A stretch of DNA of 64,000 nt from positions 434,001-498,000 of the forward strand of contig NZ_CP066129.1 in NCBI RefSeq assembly GCF_019242955.1, written 5' to 3'. Below the pieces are notes generated by a model that saw only the letters and a program-made list of their open reading frames with translations, was not told the DNA's origin and ran no database searches. The stretch is from Morganella morganii. Its GTDB lineage: Bacteria; Pseudomonadota; Gammaproteobacteria; Enterobacterales; Enterobacteriaceae. Of this stretch, positions 7,785-17,568 are shown in pieces. The translations under genes and the position numbers were made by a program. The stretch's first letter is position 1. Each line of letters starts with the position of its first letter.

Positions 7785-9374
7785 ATGTCAAATAATGCAT
7801 TTTTACAGGAAGTGGCCAAGCGCCGCACCTTTGCGATCATTTCGCACCCCGATGCCGGTAAAACTACTATTACCGAAAAAGTCCTGCTGTTCGGACAGGC
7901 TATCCAGAAAGCCGGTACGGTCAAAGGCCGCGGCTCTAACCAGCACGCCAAATCTGACTGGATGGAGATGGAAAAACAGCGCGGGATCTCTATCACCACA
8001 TCGGTGATGCAGTTCCCGTATCACGATGCACTGGTAAACCTGCTGGATACCCCGGGGCATGAAGACTTCTCCGAAGATACCTACCGTACCCTGACGGCGG
8101 TTGACTGCTGTCTGATGGTTATCGATGCGGCAAAAGGGGTCGAAGATCGTACCCGTAAGCTGATGGAAGTTACCCGTCTGCGTGATACGCCGATCCTGAC
8201 TTTTATGAACAAACTTGACCGTGATATCCGTGACCCGATGGAGTTACTGGATGAGGTGGAAAACGAGCTGAAAATTGCCTGCTCGCCAATCACCTGGCCT
8301 ATCGGCTGCGGTAAGCTGTTCAAAGGGGTCTATCACCTGTACCGCGATGAAACTTATCTGTATCAGACCGGTCAGGGGCATACCATTCAGGAAGTCCGCA
8401 CCGTAAAAGGGCTGAATAACCCGGATCTGGATGCTGCTGTCGGTGAAGAGCTGGCGGCGCAACTGCGTGATGAACTGGAACTGGTGCAGGGCGCATCCCA
8501 TGAATTCGATGAGGAACTGTTCCTCGCCGGTGAACTGACACCGGTCTTCTTCGGTACCGCACTGGGGAATTTCGGGGTGGATCATATGCTGGACGGCCTG
8601 GTTTCCTGGGCACCGGCACCGATGCCGCGTCAGACCGATGTCCGCGAAGTGACGGCGAAAGAAGACAAATTCACCGGATTTGTGTTTAAAATTCAGGCCA
8701 ATATGGATCCTAAACACCGTGACCGCGTGGCTTTCCTGCGCATTGTGTCCGGTGTGTATGAAAAAGGGATGAAACTGCATCAGGTGCGTCTCAAAAAAGA
8801 TGTCGTGATTTCTGATGCGCTGACCTTTATGGCCGGTGACCGTGCGCATGTGGATTGTGCGTATCCCGGCGATATCATCGGGTTGCATAACCACGGTACT
8901 ATTCAGATTGGTGATACCTTCACACAGGGCGAGATTCTGAAATTCACCGGTATCCCTAACTTTGCACCGGAACTGTTCCGCCGTATCCGTCTGCGCGATC
9001 CGCTGAAACAGAAACAGCTGCTCAAAGGGCTGGTTCAGTTGTCTGAAGAAGGCGCGGTACAGGTCTTCCGTCCGCTGGCAAACAACGACCTGATTGTCGG
9101 GGCGGTGGGTGTGCTTCAGTTTGATGTGGTGGTTGCCCGTCTGAAAAGCGAGTACAACGTCGAAGCTATTTATGAGGCGGTTAACGTCTCTACCGCCCGC
9201 TGGGTGGAATGTGACGATGCGAAAAAACTGGAAGAGTTCAAACGCAAAAACGAACTGCATCTGGCACTCGACGGCGGCGATAACCTTTCTTATATCGCAC
9301 CGACGATGGTGAACCTGAATCTCACCGCAGAACGCTATCCGGATGTGAGCTTCCACAAAACCCGTGAGCACTGA
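7785..9374 (+). CDS. prfC: Peptide chain release factor 3 (PrfC)
   Basis: Translational GTPase that removes RF1/RF2 from the ribosome after peptide release. 529 residues, the same as E. coli, with close identity. G-domain motifs are visible: P-loop SHPDAGKTT (about residue 19), switch [10 protein letters not shown], and NKLD. Domain II and the C-terminal domain follow, ending in FHKTREH. The ATG at 7785 ([14 protein letters not shown]) matches E. coli and is preceded by agaagaac; an in-frame ATG 60 bp upstream has no support. The position between the E. coli-order rimI region and osmY is conserved. Confidence 0.97.
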   Translation: MSNNAFLQEVAKRRTFAIISHPDAGKTTITEKVLLFGQAIQKAGTVKGRGSNQHAKSDWMEMEKQRGISITTSVMQFPYHDALVNLLDTPGHEDFSEDTYRTLTAVDCCLMVIDAAKGVEDRTRKLMEVTRLRDTPILTFMNKLDRDIRDPMELLDEVENELKIACSPITWPIGCGKLFKGVYHLYRDETYLYQTGQGHTIQEVRTVKGLNNPDLDAAVGEELAAQLRDELELVQGASHEFDEELFLAGELTPVFFGTALGNFGVDHMLDGLVSWAPAPMPRQTDVREVTAKEDKFTGFVFKIQANMDPKHRDRVAFLRIVSGVYEKGMKLHQVRLKKDVVISDALTFMAGDRAHVDCAYPGDIIGLHNHGTIQIGDTFTQGEILKFTGIPNFAPELFRRIRLRDPLKQKQLLKGLVQLSEEGAVQVFRPLANNDLIVGAVGVLQFDVVVARLKSEYNVEAIYEAVNVSTARWVECDDAKKLEEFKRKNELHLALDGGDNLSYIAPTMVNLNLTAERYPDVSFHKTREH

Positions 9375-9570
9375 CAGAAAAATAACGCGCCTCCGGGCGC
9401 GTTCAGGCCGTTGACAAACCCGCAGGGGTTGGCGACGACCGCCAGAGGTTGTAAAAATAAACCAGGAAAATCAATCTGTTGATTTTCGGCTGATAATACA
9501 AAGCAGGAAAACCGCGTTTTATCCTGCTTTGTCAGCAATCTCAGCGCGCCTCCGGGCGCGTTTTTTTTTA
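9375..9570. repeat. Hairpin-rich region between prfC and osmY with a duplicated terminator-like element
   Basis: Two near-identical GC-rich hairpins, each with the core cgcgcctccgggcgcg, lie at about 9385-9402 and 9545-9560. Only the second is followed by nine T residues (9561-9569) and is a good terminator. Between them are a hairpin aaaatcaa/ttgatttt (9467-9486) and a 10-bp stem caaagcagga/tcctgctttg (9499-9508 with 9522-9531). The layout looks like a small insertion flanked by copies of the prfC terminator, or a dispersed palindromic repeat family. Confidence 0.6.
9545..9569 (+). terminator. Rho-independent terminator upstream of osmY
   Basis: A 6-bp GC stem cgcgcc/ggcgcg with a tccg loop is followed by nine T residues. 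It probably ends prfC transcription. Confidence 0.85.
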
Positions 9571-9635
9571 TGCCGGAGTTAAGATACACTGACGGAGAGA
9601 TTATGTTCATCATGAAAATGAAGAAGGATAAGATA

Positions 9636-10040
9636 ATGCGCAATACCATGAAATCACTGGCCGTCCTGCTGGTCAGCGGTGCGCTGTTCAGTGCATCCGC
9701 AATGGCGGAAGAATCCCTGAGTCAGAAAGCCGGACAGGCGTGGGACAGTGCTTCTCAGTCTGCTGGAGATCTGGGTAAACAAGCGGAGCAGAAATTTGAC
9801 GGTGCGGTAAAAGATGCCTCACTGCTGGTGGATGACAGCACGATTACCGCCAAAATCCGCGGTCAGCTGTTAAGCGCTGATGGCATTGACAGTAATGATA
9901 TCGCGGTGAAAACCATTAATGGTACTGTGTATCTCTCCGGGTTTGTCACCACAGAGGCTCAGCGTACACAGATTATTAATATTGCCAAAGGTATTCCCGG
10001 CGTCCGTGCGGTGGAAGTCAGCATCGGACAGTATAAATAA
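9636..10040 (+). CDS. osmY: OsmY-like periplasmic BON-domain protein, short form
   Basis: 134 residues with a cleavable signal peptide (hydrophobic core VLLVSGALFSASA, cleavage expected after SAMA). A helical linker with QKAGQAWDSASQSAG precedes one BON domain (about residues 60-133, DDSTITAKIRGQLL to VRAVEVSIGQYK). E. coli OsmY is about 201 residues with two BON domains, so this is a single-BON version at the conserved locus next to prfC and yjjU. OsmY is an osmotically and stationary-phase induced periplasmic chaperone-like protein. The ATG at 9636 has aagga seven bases upstream; an ATG at 9603 is possible but poorly spaced. Confidence 0.75.
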   Translation: MRNTMKSLAVLLVSGALFSASAMAEESLSQKAGQAWDSASQSAGDLGKQAEQKFDGAVKDASLLVDDSTITAKIRGQLLSADGIDSNDIAVKTINGTVYLSGFVTTEAQRTQIINIAKGIPGVRAVEVSIGQYK

Positions 10041-10072
10041 CCGGCCGGCTGTTCGTGCCGGGGGATGAGAGA

Positions 10073-11150
10073 ATGGGAACGTATATCCCGGTGACACCCG
10101 GGAAAATCGCACCACTGGCCTGGTTGCCTGATCCGCTTCAGGCAACCGGAAAACTGGCGCTGGTCTGCGAAGGCGGCGGACAGCGCGGGATCTTTACAGC
10201 CGGTGTGCTGGATGAATTCCTTAAAGCCGGGTTTAACCCGTTTGACTTACTGATAGGGACATCTGCCGGTGCGCAAAACCTGTCAGCATATCTGTGCGGC
10301 CAGCGCGGGTATGCCCGTCATATCATTACCCGTTATACCACTGATAAACAATTCTTTAATCCGCTGCGTTTTATCCGCGGCGGCAATCTTATTGATCTCG
10401 ACTGGCTGATTAACACGACGTCGGCGGAATGCCCGCTGGATATCGCACATGCCTTGCGGCGTTTTGAGCAGGGGCAGGAGTTTTATATGTGTGCCAGCCG
10501 GGCGGATAATCTGGATGCCGCCTATTTTAGTCCGCAGGCCGGAGACTGGCTGGAATATATCAAAGCGTCCAGCGCCATCCCCGGGTTTTACCGCGAAGGG
10601 GTGGAGATTGACGGCATTACATATCATGACGGGGGGGATCAGCGATGCCGTGCCGGTTATTGAGGCATGGCGGCGGGGGGCTACCCGGATTGTGGTGATC
10701 CGTACTGTCCCGTCACAGCTCTATTACACGCCGGAGTGGGTGAAACGCATGGAGCGCTGGCTGGAAAAAAGTCATCTGAAGCGGATGGTGGCGATGATGA
10801 AACAGCACGCCAAAAGCTATTACCGGACACAAAAGTTTATTCAGTCACCGCCGCCGGGTGTTGAAATTGCCGAAATTTATCCGAATGCGCCGCTGGCGAG
10901 CAATGCACTCGGCAGCCGGGTAAAAACCCTGATGCAGGATTACCGCCTGGGCCGCCGCAGCGGACGCTATTTTCTTGCAACACTCGGTAACCGCTGGGCA
11001 GCTTATGAGCCGGTACGGACATCTGTACTGCGTGTTCCGCCTGCTTCTAACGACAATGATTCACAATTACCGGTTACTGATGGCTCCGCAGCAGTATTAC
11101 ACTCACCGGAATATTCACCGGGACACTCACCAGAAAAGCCGGCGGATTAA
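10073..11150 (+). pseudogene. yjjU: Patatin-like phospholipase YjjU, interrupted by a one-base frameshift
   Basis: Patatin-family lipid acyl hydrolase, about 358 residues if the frame is restored (E. coli YjjU 357). The first frame holds the oxyanion motif EGGGQRGIFTAGVLDEF and the nucleophile motif GTSAGA, and stops at 10663. The second frame resumes at ISDAVPVIEA and runs to 11150. The break is a run of seven G (10631-10637), exactly at the catalytic DGG motif; six G would give HDGGISDAV as in E. coli. Causes could be sequencing error, a real mutation, or slippage-driven switching. The chosen ATG gives MGTYIPVT, matching E. coli, with ggatgaga before it. It lies 4 bp before yjjV. Confidence 0.88.
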
Positions 11151-11154
11151 ATAA

Positions 11155-11949
11155 ATGTCATTTATTGATACTCACTGCCATTTTGATTTTCCGTTTTTTA
11201 CGGATGACCTTGCCCGTCACAAAGCCGCAGCGGCACAGGCCGGGCTGACTGATATTATTATCCCGGCGGTCAGTCATTGGAATCTCGGTACTGTCGCCGG
11301 GTTATGCCGCTCATCCGGCAGTGAGCCTCCCCGCCTGCATGCCGCATTCGGTCTGCATCCGCTTTATATTGCGGAACATACACCAGCGCATCTGGAACAG
11401 CTTGAGTTGCTGATCAGCGAAAGCGGAGCAGAATGCGCGGCTGTCGGGGAGATCGGTCTGGATCGCTATATGGACGACCCGCAGTGGGATAAGCAGCTTG
11501 ATTTTTTTATCGCTCAGCTGAAGTTAGCTGCGCGGGCGGATAAACCGGTTATTCTGCATTCCCGTAAAACCCATGACACGCTGGCGGCTGTTCTGCGCCG
11601 CCATCCGGTTCCCCGCGGTGGTGTGGTTCACGGTTTTGCAGGCAGTTTTGCCCAGGCAGATGCGTTTGTGAAACTGGGGTATTACATCGGCGTCGGCGGT
11701 ACGATTACTTATGAGCGGGCGCAGAAAACCCGGCGGGCAATCGCACAGCTCCCGCTTTCTGCGTTATTACTGGAAACTGATGCTCCGGATATGCCGCTCA
11801 GCGGTTTTCAGGGCGAACCGAACCGCCCGGAGCGGATTGTCCGTACGTTTGAGGTGCTCTGTTCACTGCGCAGTGAATCTCCGGAGGACATTGCTGCTCA
11901 GATTTATCGCAATAGCTGTACACTTTTTTCCCTGCAATCATCTGATTAA
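11155..11949 (+). CDS. yjjV: TatD-family metal-dependent hydrolase YjjV
   Basis: 264-residue member of the TatD DNase family of TIM-barrel hydrolases. Metal-ligand motifs are in order: DTHCHFDF at residue 5, the Glu in VGEIGLDR near 99, the His in VILHSRKTHD near 139, the His in VVHGF near 162, and the Asp in LLETDAPDMPL near 212. E. coli YjjV is of similar length and also follows yjjU. The start lies 4 bp after the yjjU stop, so the two form an operon. The natural substrate is not established; relatives have metal-dependent nuclease activity. Confidence 0.92.
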   Translation: MSFIDTHCHFDFPFFTDDLARHKAAAAQAGLTDIIIPAVSHWNLGTVAGLCRSSGSEPPRLHAAFGLHPLYIAEHTPAHLEQLELLISESGAECAAVGEIGLDRYMDDPQWDKQLDFFIAQLKLAARADKPVILHSRKTHDTLAAVLRRHPVPRGGVVHGFAGSFAQADAFVKLGYYIGVGGTITYERAQKTRRAIAQLPLSALLLETDAPDMPLSGFQGEPNRPERIVRTFEVLCSLRSESPEDIAAQIYRNSCTLFSLQSSD

Positions 11950-12296
11950 GATTCCTGAATCGATTTTCCCCCGATTTTGTTCTGTTGCAGCCGGTATTCC
12001 GTGTGCCAAAACACCTGAAATCACCTACAATTGTAAGCAGATGTTATTTCATGTTAGTTATCTGATTAAATATCCGTCAATTCCCGGATTCTCAGGGATT
12101 TTTCAGAGAAAAACAGTTCAATAATGTGATTGTCATCATGTTTTCGTATTTTTTGTTACTTTTTTCAGTCGTTATTTGTGACGCAAGTTGATTGTTAACC
12201 GGACTGACCGGGTATAATCAGCGCCACAGGGTCCTGCTCTGAGCTGCATGCGGAACAGGACTATTAATCTTCATTATCGTGAACAGGGATACTTCC
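11950..12296 (+). other. Intergenic and promoter region of the nucleoside transporter
   Basis: AT-rich, no credible gene. Contains a CRP-like site (12125-12140), a second half-site near 12177, and a -10 tataat at 12213-12218 with ttgatt (19-bp spacing) or ttgtta (15-bp spacing) as weak -35 candidates. This fits cAMP-CRP control of nucleoside uptake. Confidence 0.55.
12125..12140. promoter_or_regulatory. CRP-like binding site upstream of the nucleoside transporter
   Basis: tgtga-N6-tcatg matches 8 of the 10 CRP consensus half-site bases (TGTGA-N6-TCACA). It lies about 75 bp upstream of the tataat -10 hexamer. Confidence 0.5.
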
Positions 12297-13574
12297 ATGC
12301 AACTCCTTATGAGTCTGGTCGGGATGGCAGTGCTGATCTTTATCGCAGTACTGTTTTCCAGTGATCGCCGGGCAATCAAACTGCGGACTGTTATCGGTGC
12401 CTTTATTATTCAGGTGCTGATCGGCGCGCTGGTTCTTTATGTCCCGATGGGACGCAAAATCCTCCTTGCAATGTCTGACGGTGTCGCCAGTGTTATCGGC
12501 TACGGCCAGAAAGGGATGGACTTCATTTTCGGCGGCCTGGTCTCTGACAAAATGTTTGAGGTATTCGGCGGCGGCGGTTTCGTCTTTGCCCTGCGTGTTC
12601 TGCCGGTTATTGTGTTCTTCTCCTCGCTGATTGCTGTTCTGTATTACCTCGGTATTATGCAGTTTGTGATTAAAATTCTCGGCGGCGGCTTACAGAAACT
12701 GCTGGGCACATCCCGTACCGAATCCCTGTCCGCGACAGCCAACATCTTTGTGGGACAAACAGAAGCCCCGCTGGTGGTGCGTCCGTATATCTCCGGGATG
12801 ACCAATTCCGAACTGTTCGCGGTAATGTGTGGTGGTCTGGCATCCGTGGCCGGTTCTGTTCTCGCCGGGTATGCGCAGATGGGCGTTCCGCTGGAGTACC
12901 TGATCGCAGCATCCTTTATGGCGGCACCGGGTGGTCTGCTGTTTGCGAAACTGATGGTACCTGAGACCGAGCACTTTGATGACCGTACCGAAGCCATGGC
13001 CGGTATGGCGGAAGAAGAGCGCCCTGCCAACATCATTGATGCGGCGGCAAGCGGTGCATCTTCCGGTATGCAACTGGCGCTGAACGTAGGTGCAATGCTG
13101 CTGGCGTTTATTGCGCTGATCGCGTTAATCAACGGGATCTTAGGCGGTGTCGGCGGCTGGTTTGACTATCCGCAGCTGTCACTGGAACTGATCCTCGGCT
13201 GGCTCTTCTCACCAATTGCTTTCCTGATCGGTGTACCGTGGAATGAGGCGATGACTGCCGGTTCGTTTATCGGACAGAAAATTGTGGTCAACGAATTTGT
13301 TGCCTTCATGAACTTCGGTGAATACATGAAGCCGGATGCGCAGGTTATTGCTGCCGGTTTACAGCCGCTGTCTGATCACACCAAAGCGATTATCTCCTTT
13401 GCACTGTGCGGCTTTGCCAACCTGTCTTCAGTCGCGATCCTGCTGGGCGGCCTGGGCGGTATGGCGCCTAACCGCCGTAAAGACGTGGCACGTCTGGGTA
13501 TGAAAGCGGTAATGGCCGGTACACTCTCCAACCTGATGAGTGCAACCATCGCCGGCTTCTTCCTGGCACTGTAA
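12297..13574 (+). CDS. Concentrative nucleoside transporter (NupC/NupX family, CNT)
   Basis: Inner-membrane nucleoside:cation symporter of 425 residues. CNT hallmarks are the three N-terminal membrane helices, the long gate region [19 protein letters not shown], and the substrate-site stretch GQTEAPLVV followed by ELFAVMCGG and [11 protein letters not shown]. The end [15 protein letters not shown] matches E. coli NupX/NupC closely. It sits directly ahead of the deo operon, so it probably imports the nucleosides that DeoA and DeoD cleave. The ATG at 12297 has aggga seven bases upstream; an in-frame GTG at 12279 would add six residues and lacks such a site. Own terminator and CRP-like site suggest independent catabolite-controlled expression. 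Confidence 0.9.
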   Translation: MQLLMSLVGMAVLIFIAVLFSSDRRAIKLRTVIGAFIIQVLIGALVLYVPMGRKILLAMSDGVASVIGYGQKGMDFIFGGLVSDKMFEVFGGGGFVFALRVLPVIVFFSSLIAVLYYLGIMQFVIKILGGGLQKLLGTSRTESLSATANIFVGQTEAPLVVRPYISGMTNSELFAVMCGGLASVAGSVLAGYAQMGVPLEYLIAASFMAAPGGLLFAKLMVPETEHFDDRTEAMAGMAEEERPANIIDAAASGASSGMQLALNVGAMLLAFIALIALINGILGGVGGWFDYPQLSLELILGWLFSPIAFLIGVPWNEAMTAGSFIGQKIVVNEFVAFMNFGEYMKPDAQVIAAGLQPLSDHTKAIISFALCGFANLSSVAILLGGLGGMAPNRRKDVARLGMKAVMAGTLSNLMSATIAGFFLAL

Positions 13575-13584
13575 CTGCTCCTCC

Positions 13585-13617
13585 CGCACAGGTGAATCCG
13601 GTTCACCTGTGCGTTTT
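13585..13617 (+). terminator. Terminator of the nucleoside transporter gene
   Basis: A perfect 12-bp stem cgcacaggtgaa/ttcacctgtgcg with a 5-nt loop is followed by four T residues. Confidence 0.85.
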
Positions 13618-13722
13618 ACTGATTCGGTGTACTTGTCTTTCTGTCTCTCCCTGTCTATCTGTTTCCTGCGCTATACTATGCTGTGAATATGTGCTGTTAT
13701 TTTGTGCATATCAGGCTGTTAT

Positions 13723-13738
13723 TGTGATTTTTATCACA
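13723..13738. promoter_or_regulatory. Perfect CRP box of the deo operon
   Basis: tgtga-ttttta-tcaca matches all ten consensus bases. A plausible -10 (ttatata, around 13765-13771) lies downstream at a class II-like distance. In E. coli deoP2 is activated by CRP and repressed by CytR, so control by cAMP-CRP is expected here. I did not find a clear DeoR operator. Confidence 0.85.
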
Positions 13739-13774
13739 TAACTGTATGTATTGATGTAAATGCCGTTATATAAA

Positions 13775-14019
13775 CGTGATGAAAGGCACGTATTATAGTG
13801 CCAAGACATGCTCCAATAAGGCATGGATACCTTATAACGGATTCGGTGTTCTGTTTACAGTCACCTGTATTACAGCGCGGTGAGAAGGACCTCTGCGTTA
13901 ACTCTTATCACAAGAGAGGCAACGTCTTCACGGAACCAAGTCCCGCTCGCCAACACATTTTGCATCGTTCAGATATTGCGTCTGCCCGCTAATGGCGCAG
14001 ACATACGTTGGAGAGTTTT
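13775..14019 (+). other. Long untranslated leader of the deo operon
   Basis: About 240 nt between the CRP-dependent promoter region and deoC. It contains several inverted repeats, including gtctgc/gcagac (13980-13985 with the complement just after 13996) immediately before the deoC ribosome-binding site, and a stretch aactcttatcacaagagagg. A frame of 64 codons (13798-13992) starts with GTG, lacks a ribosome-binding site and has no recognisable product. E. coli deoC has no comparable leader that I can recall, so its role is open. Confidence 0.4.
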
Positions 14020-14799
14020 ATGACCGATTTAACCGCCGCAGCGCAGCGCGCGTTGTCTTTAATGGATTTAACCACCCTGAATGATGATGATACTGACGCG
14101 AAAGTCACTGCGTTGTGTCATCAGGCGAAAAGTCCGGCAGGCCAGACTGCGGCTGTCTGTATTTATCCGCGTTTTATCCCGTTAGCCCGTAAAGTTCTGC
14201 GTGAGCAGGGGACGCCGGAAGTGCGTATCGCAACTGTCACCAATTTCCCGCACGGTAATGATGATATTGAAATCGCGCTGGCGGAAACCAATGCTGCGAT
14301 TGCCTACGGCGCAGATGATGTGGACGTGGTATTCCCGTACCGTGCTCTGATGGCCGGTAATACGCAGGTTGGTTTTGATATGGTAAAAGCCTGCAAAGAA
14401 GCCTGTGCCAAACACAATGTACTGCTGAAAGTGATCATCGAAAGCGGTGAGCTGAAAGATCCGGCATTAATTCGTCAGGCATCTGAAATCTCCATCAAAG
14501 CCGGTGCTGACTTTATTAAAACCTCCACCGGTAAAGTCCCGGTCAACGCCACGCCGGAAACCGCGGAAATCATGATGACAGTGATCCGTGATATGGGTGT
14601 TGGTAAAACCGTTGGTTTCAAACCGGCCGGTGGTGTCCGCACTGCGGAAGAAGCCGCGCAGTATCTGGCGATGGCTGACCGCATCATGGGGGAAGGCTGG
14701 GCCGACTCCCGTCACTTCCGCTTTGGCGCATCCAGCCTGCTGGCCAGCCTGCTTAATACGCTGGGCTATGCAGACGCCAAATCTGACAGCAAGTATTAA
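14020..14799 (+). CDS. deoC: Deoxyribose-phosphate aldolase DeoC
   Basis: Cleaves 2-deoxyribose 5-phosphate to acetaldehyde and glyceraldehyde 3-phosphate, the last step of deoxynucleoside catabolism. 259 residues, identical in length to E. coli, and highly similar. The Schiff-base lysine lies in FIKTSTGK (about residue 167) and the second active-site lysine in VGFKPAGG (about 201). Asp in [12 protein letters not shown] is the proton-relay residue. The ATG at 14020 follows ttggagag. First gene of deoCABD, downstream of a CRP box. Confidence 0.97.
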   Translation: MTDLTAAAQRALSLMDLTTLNDDDTDAKVTALCHQAKSPAGQTAAVCIYPRFIPLARKVLREQGTPEVRIATVTNFPHGNDDIEIALAETNAAIAYGADDVDVVFPYRALMAGNTQVGFDMVKACKEACAKHNVLLKVIIESGELKDPALIRQASEISIKAGADFIKTSTGKVPVNATPETAEIMMTVIRDMGVGKTVGFKPAGGVRTAEEAAQYLAMADRIMGEGWADSRHFRFGASSLLASLLNTLGYADAKSDSKY

Positions 14800-14808
14800 T
14801 CACATTTA

Positions 14809-14835
14809 CCGGGCTGCTTTGCAGTCCGGTTTTTT
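14809..14835 (+). terminator. Intercistronic terminator-like hairpin between deoC and deoA
   Basis: A 9-bp stem (one G-U) with a ttt loop is followed by six T residues. Because deoA has no obvious separate promoter, this may be a partial terminator that sets the deoC to deoA ratio. Confidence 0.7.
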
Positions 14836-14891
14836 GATTAACCCGGCACCTCAGGTACCGGGACGGATCCGGTATTTTTAAGGAGAACACC

Positions 14892-16214
14892 GTGTTTCTG
14901 GCTCAGGAAATTATCCGCAAAAAACGGGACGGACATCCGCTCTCTGATGAGGAAATTCGTTTCTTTATTAACGGCGTACGTGATAATTCAGTCTCTGAGG
15001 GACAAATTGCGGCGCTGGCGATGACTATTTATTTCCATGATATGAACCCGCAGGAGCGCGTCTCGCTGACACTGGCGATGCGGGACTCCGGATCGGTTCT
15101 GGACTGGAAACACCTTAATTTACCGGGACCGGTTGTGGATAAACATTCCACCGGTGGTGTCGGGGATGTAACCTCTCTGATGCTCGGACCGATGGTCGCT
15201 GCCTGCGGCGGCTATATCCCGATGATCTCCGGCCGCGGTCTGGGGCATACCGGCGGTACGCTCGACAAACTGGAAGCGATTCCCGGTTTTGACATTTTCC
15301 CGGATGATGAAACCTTCCGCCGCATCATCAAAGAGACCGGTGTGGCGATTATCGGCCAGACTAACTCTCTGGCACCGGCGGACAAGCGTTTTTATGCAAC
15401 CCGCGATATTACGGCAACCGTAGATTCAATCCCGCTTATCACCGCCTCTATCCTCGGCAAAAAACTGGCTGAAGGCCTGGATGCGCTGGTGATGGATGTG
15501 AAAGTGGGCTCCGGGGCATTTATGCCGACATATGAATTATCAGAGCAGCTGGCGCAGGCGATCGTACAGGTTGCCAACGGCGCGGGCTGCCGGACGACCG
15601 CACTGCTGACTGACATGAATCAGGTGCTGGCCTCCAGTGCCGGTAATGCGGTGGAAGTGCGTGAAGCGGTGCGTTTCCTGACCGGTGAGTACCGCAATCC
15701 GCGTCTGTATGACGTTACCATGGCACTGTGCAAAGAGATGCTGGTCTCCGGCGGACTGGCGGCTGACCGCACAGAGGCGGAAGAAAAACTGCAGCGTGTG
15801 CTGGATAATGGCAAAGCGGCGGAAATTTTCGGCCGGATGGTAGCCGCACAGAGCGGACCGGCTGATTTTATCGAACGCTATTCGCACTATCTGCCATCGG
15901 CAGTACTCAGCAAACCGGTCTATGCTGAAACTGAAGGCATTGTCACCGCGATGGATACCCGCGCACTGGGCATGGCGGTTGTTGCACTGGGCGGCGGACG
16001 CCGTAAAGCAAGCGATCCGATTGACTACAGCGTCGGGTTAAGTGATATTGCGCCGATCAACAGTATTGCGGACGGACAGATGCCGCTGGCGATGATCCAT
16101 GCCAATAATGAAGAAGCGTGGAATGAAGCGGCTCAGGCAGTACGTCAGGCCATCACACTGAGTGAACACCCGGTTACGGATACCCCGCTGATTTACCGCC
16201 GGATCAGCGAATAA
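14892..16214 (+). CDS. deoA: Thymidine phosphorylase DeoA
   Basis: Phosphorolysis of thymidine or deoxyuridine to base and 2-deoxyribose 1-phosphate. 440 residues, as in E. coli. The phosphate-binding glycine-rich [10 protein letters not shown] (residue 83 onward), the [16 protein letters not shown] stretch, and Arg/Lys of [16 protein letters not shown] are intact. Starts with GTG, preceded by aaggagaac, giving [14 protein letters not shown] as in E. coli. Second gene of the deo operon. Confidence 0.97.
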   Translation: MFLAQEIIRKKRDGHPLSDEEIRFFINGVRDNSVSEGQIAALAMTIYFHDMNPQERVSLTLAMRDSGSVLDWKHLNLPGPVVDKHSTGGVGDVTSLMLGPMVAACGGYIPMISGRGLGHTGGTLDKLEAIPGFDIFPDDETFRRIIKETGVAIIGQTNSLAPADKRFYATRDITATVDSIPLITASILGKKLAEGLDALVMDVKVGSGAFMPTYELSEQLAQAIVQVANGAGCRTTALLTDMNQVLASSAGNAVEVREAVRFLTGEYRNPRLYDVTMALCKEMLVSGGLAADRTEAEEKLQRVLDNGKAAEIFGRMVAAQSGPADFIERYSHYLPSAVLSKPVYAETEGIVTAMDTRALGMAVVALGGGRRKASDPIDYSVGLSDIAPINSIADGQMPLAMIHANNEEAWNEAAQAVRQAITLSEHPVTDTPLIYRRISE

Positions 16215-16276
16215 GAACAATTTTGTTATTCACGCGGAGCCCTGCATCCTGACGTGATCTGACACAGGAGAGAAGT

Positions 16277-17500
16277 ATGAAACGTACATTTATTATGGTG
16301 CTGGATTCATTCGGTATCGGCGCCGCACATGATGCCGCTGATTTCGGCGACACCGGTGCTGACACGTTAGGTCATATCGCACAGGCCTGTGCCCGCGGTG
16401 AAGCAGACAAAGGCCGTAAAGGGCCGCTGCATCTGCCGAATCTGTCCCGTCTGGGACTGGGGAAAGCCGCAGAAGAATCCACCGGGCATTTCCCGGAAGG
16501 TCTGGATAAAGATGCAGAGATCATCGGCGCATACGGCTACGCCGGGGAATTATCTTCCGGTAAAGATACCCCGTCCGGTCACTGGGAAATTGCCGGTGTA
16601 CCGGTTCTGTTTGACTGGGGCTATTTCAGCGATCATGAAAACAGCTTCCCGCAGGAATTACTGGATATTCTCGTTAAACGCGCCAATCTGCCGGGCTATC
16701 TCGGTAACTGCCACTCATCCGGCACCGTGATTTTAGATCAGCTCGGCGAAGAGCATATGAAAACCGGCAAACCGATTTTCTATACCTCTGCGGACTCCGT
16801 TTTCCAGATTGCCTGCCACGAAGAAACATACGGCCTGGAAAAACTGTATGAGCTGTGTGAAATTGCCCGTGAAGAACTGACCAAAGGCGGTTACAACATC
16901 GGCCGTGTGATTGCCCGTCCGTTTACCGGCGAAAAAGCCGGTTCATTTGAACGTACCGGCAACCGTCACGACTACGCGGTAGAGCCGCCGTCAGCCACCA
17001 TGCTGCAAAAGCTGGCGGAGGAAAAGCAGGGGGAAGTGGTCTCCATCGGTAAAATCGCGGATATTTATGCCCATGTGGGTATCACCAAAAAAGTGAAAGC
17101 AACCGGGATTGATGCGCTGTTTGACGCATCGCTGGAAGAGATGAAACTGGCTGGCGATAACACTATCGTCTTTACCAACTTTGTTGATTTCGATTCCTCC
17201 TACGGCCACCGCCGTGATGTAGCCGGTTATGCCGCAGCGCTGGAGTTATTTGACCGCCGTCTGCCGGAAATGCTGAAGCTGGTGAAAGAGGATGATATTC
17301 TGATCCTGACCGCTGATCACGGCTGTGATCCGACCTGGCCGGGTACCGATCATACCCGCGAGCATATTCCGGTATTGGTTTACGGACCGAAAGTCAAACC
17401 GGGCTCACTGGGCTACCGTGAAACATTTGCGGATATCGGGCAGACAGTTGCGTCCTATTTTAATTTATCCCCGATGGATTACGGCAAAAACATGCTGTAA
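16277..17500 (+). CDS. deoB: Phosphopentomutase DeoB
   Basis: Manganese enzyme that converts (deoxy)ribose 1-phosphate to the 5-phosphate, linking DeoA/DeoD products to DeoC. 407 residues, same as E. coli. Alkaline-phosphatase superfamily motifs: MVLDSFGIG near the start with the first metal Asp, [11 protein letters not shown] with the phosphorylated Thr (about residue 97), and the late metal ligands in [19 protein letters not shown]. Ribosome-binding site aggaga lies before the ATG. Confidence 0.97.
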   Translation: MKRTFIMVLDSFGIGAAHDAADFGDTGADTLGHIAQACARGEADKGRKGPLHLPNLSRLGLGKAAEESTGHFPEGLDKDAEIIGAYGYAGELSSGKDTPSGHWEIAGVPVLFDWGYFSDHENSFPQELLDILVKRANLPGYLGNCHSSGTVILDQLGEEHMKTGKPIFYTSADSVFQIACHEETYGLEKLYELCEIAREELTKGGYNIGRVIARPFTGEKAGSFERTGNRHDYAVEPPSATMLQKLAEEKQGEVVSIGKIADIYAHVGITKKVKATGIDALFDASLEEMKLAGDNTIVFTNFVDFDSSYGHRRDVAGYAAALELFDRRLPEMLKLVKEDDILILTADHGCDPTWPGTDHTREHIPVLVYGPKVKPGSLGYRETFADIGQTVASYFNLSPMDYGKNML

Positions 17501-17515
17501 TGTGTTTCTTTTTTC

Positions 17516-17542
17516 GGGCAGACAGTCAGTCTGCCCTTTCCC
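17516..17542 (+). terminator. Weak terminator-like hairpin between deoB and deoD
   Basis: A perfect 8-bp stem gggcagac/gtctgccc with an agtca loop is followed by tttccctttgg. The interrupted T tract suggests an intercistronic RNA hairpin more than a full stop. Confidence 0.5.
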
Positions 17543-17568
17543 TTTGGATTGACTGAAAGGATTTTTTT

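Noticed and set aside
8244..9371. Long minus-strand open frame (375 codons) inside prfC
   Set aside because: It is antisense to a highly conserved release factor gene, has no recognisable domain, and arises from the codon bias of prfC.
13798..13992. Plus-strand frame of 64 codons in the deoC leader
   Set aside because: GTG start without a ribosome-binding site, no hydrophobic or family pattern; more likely untranslated leader.
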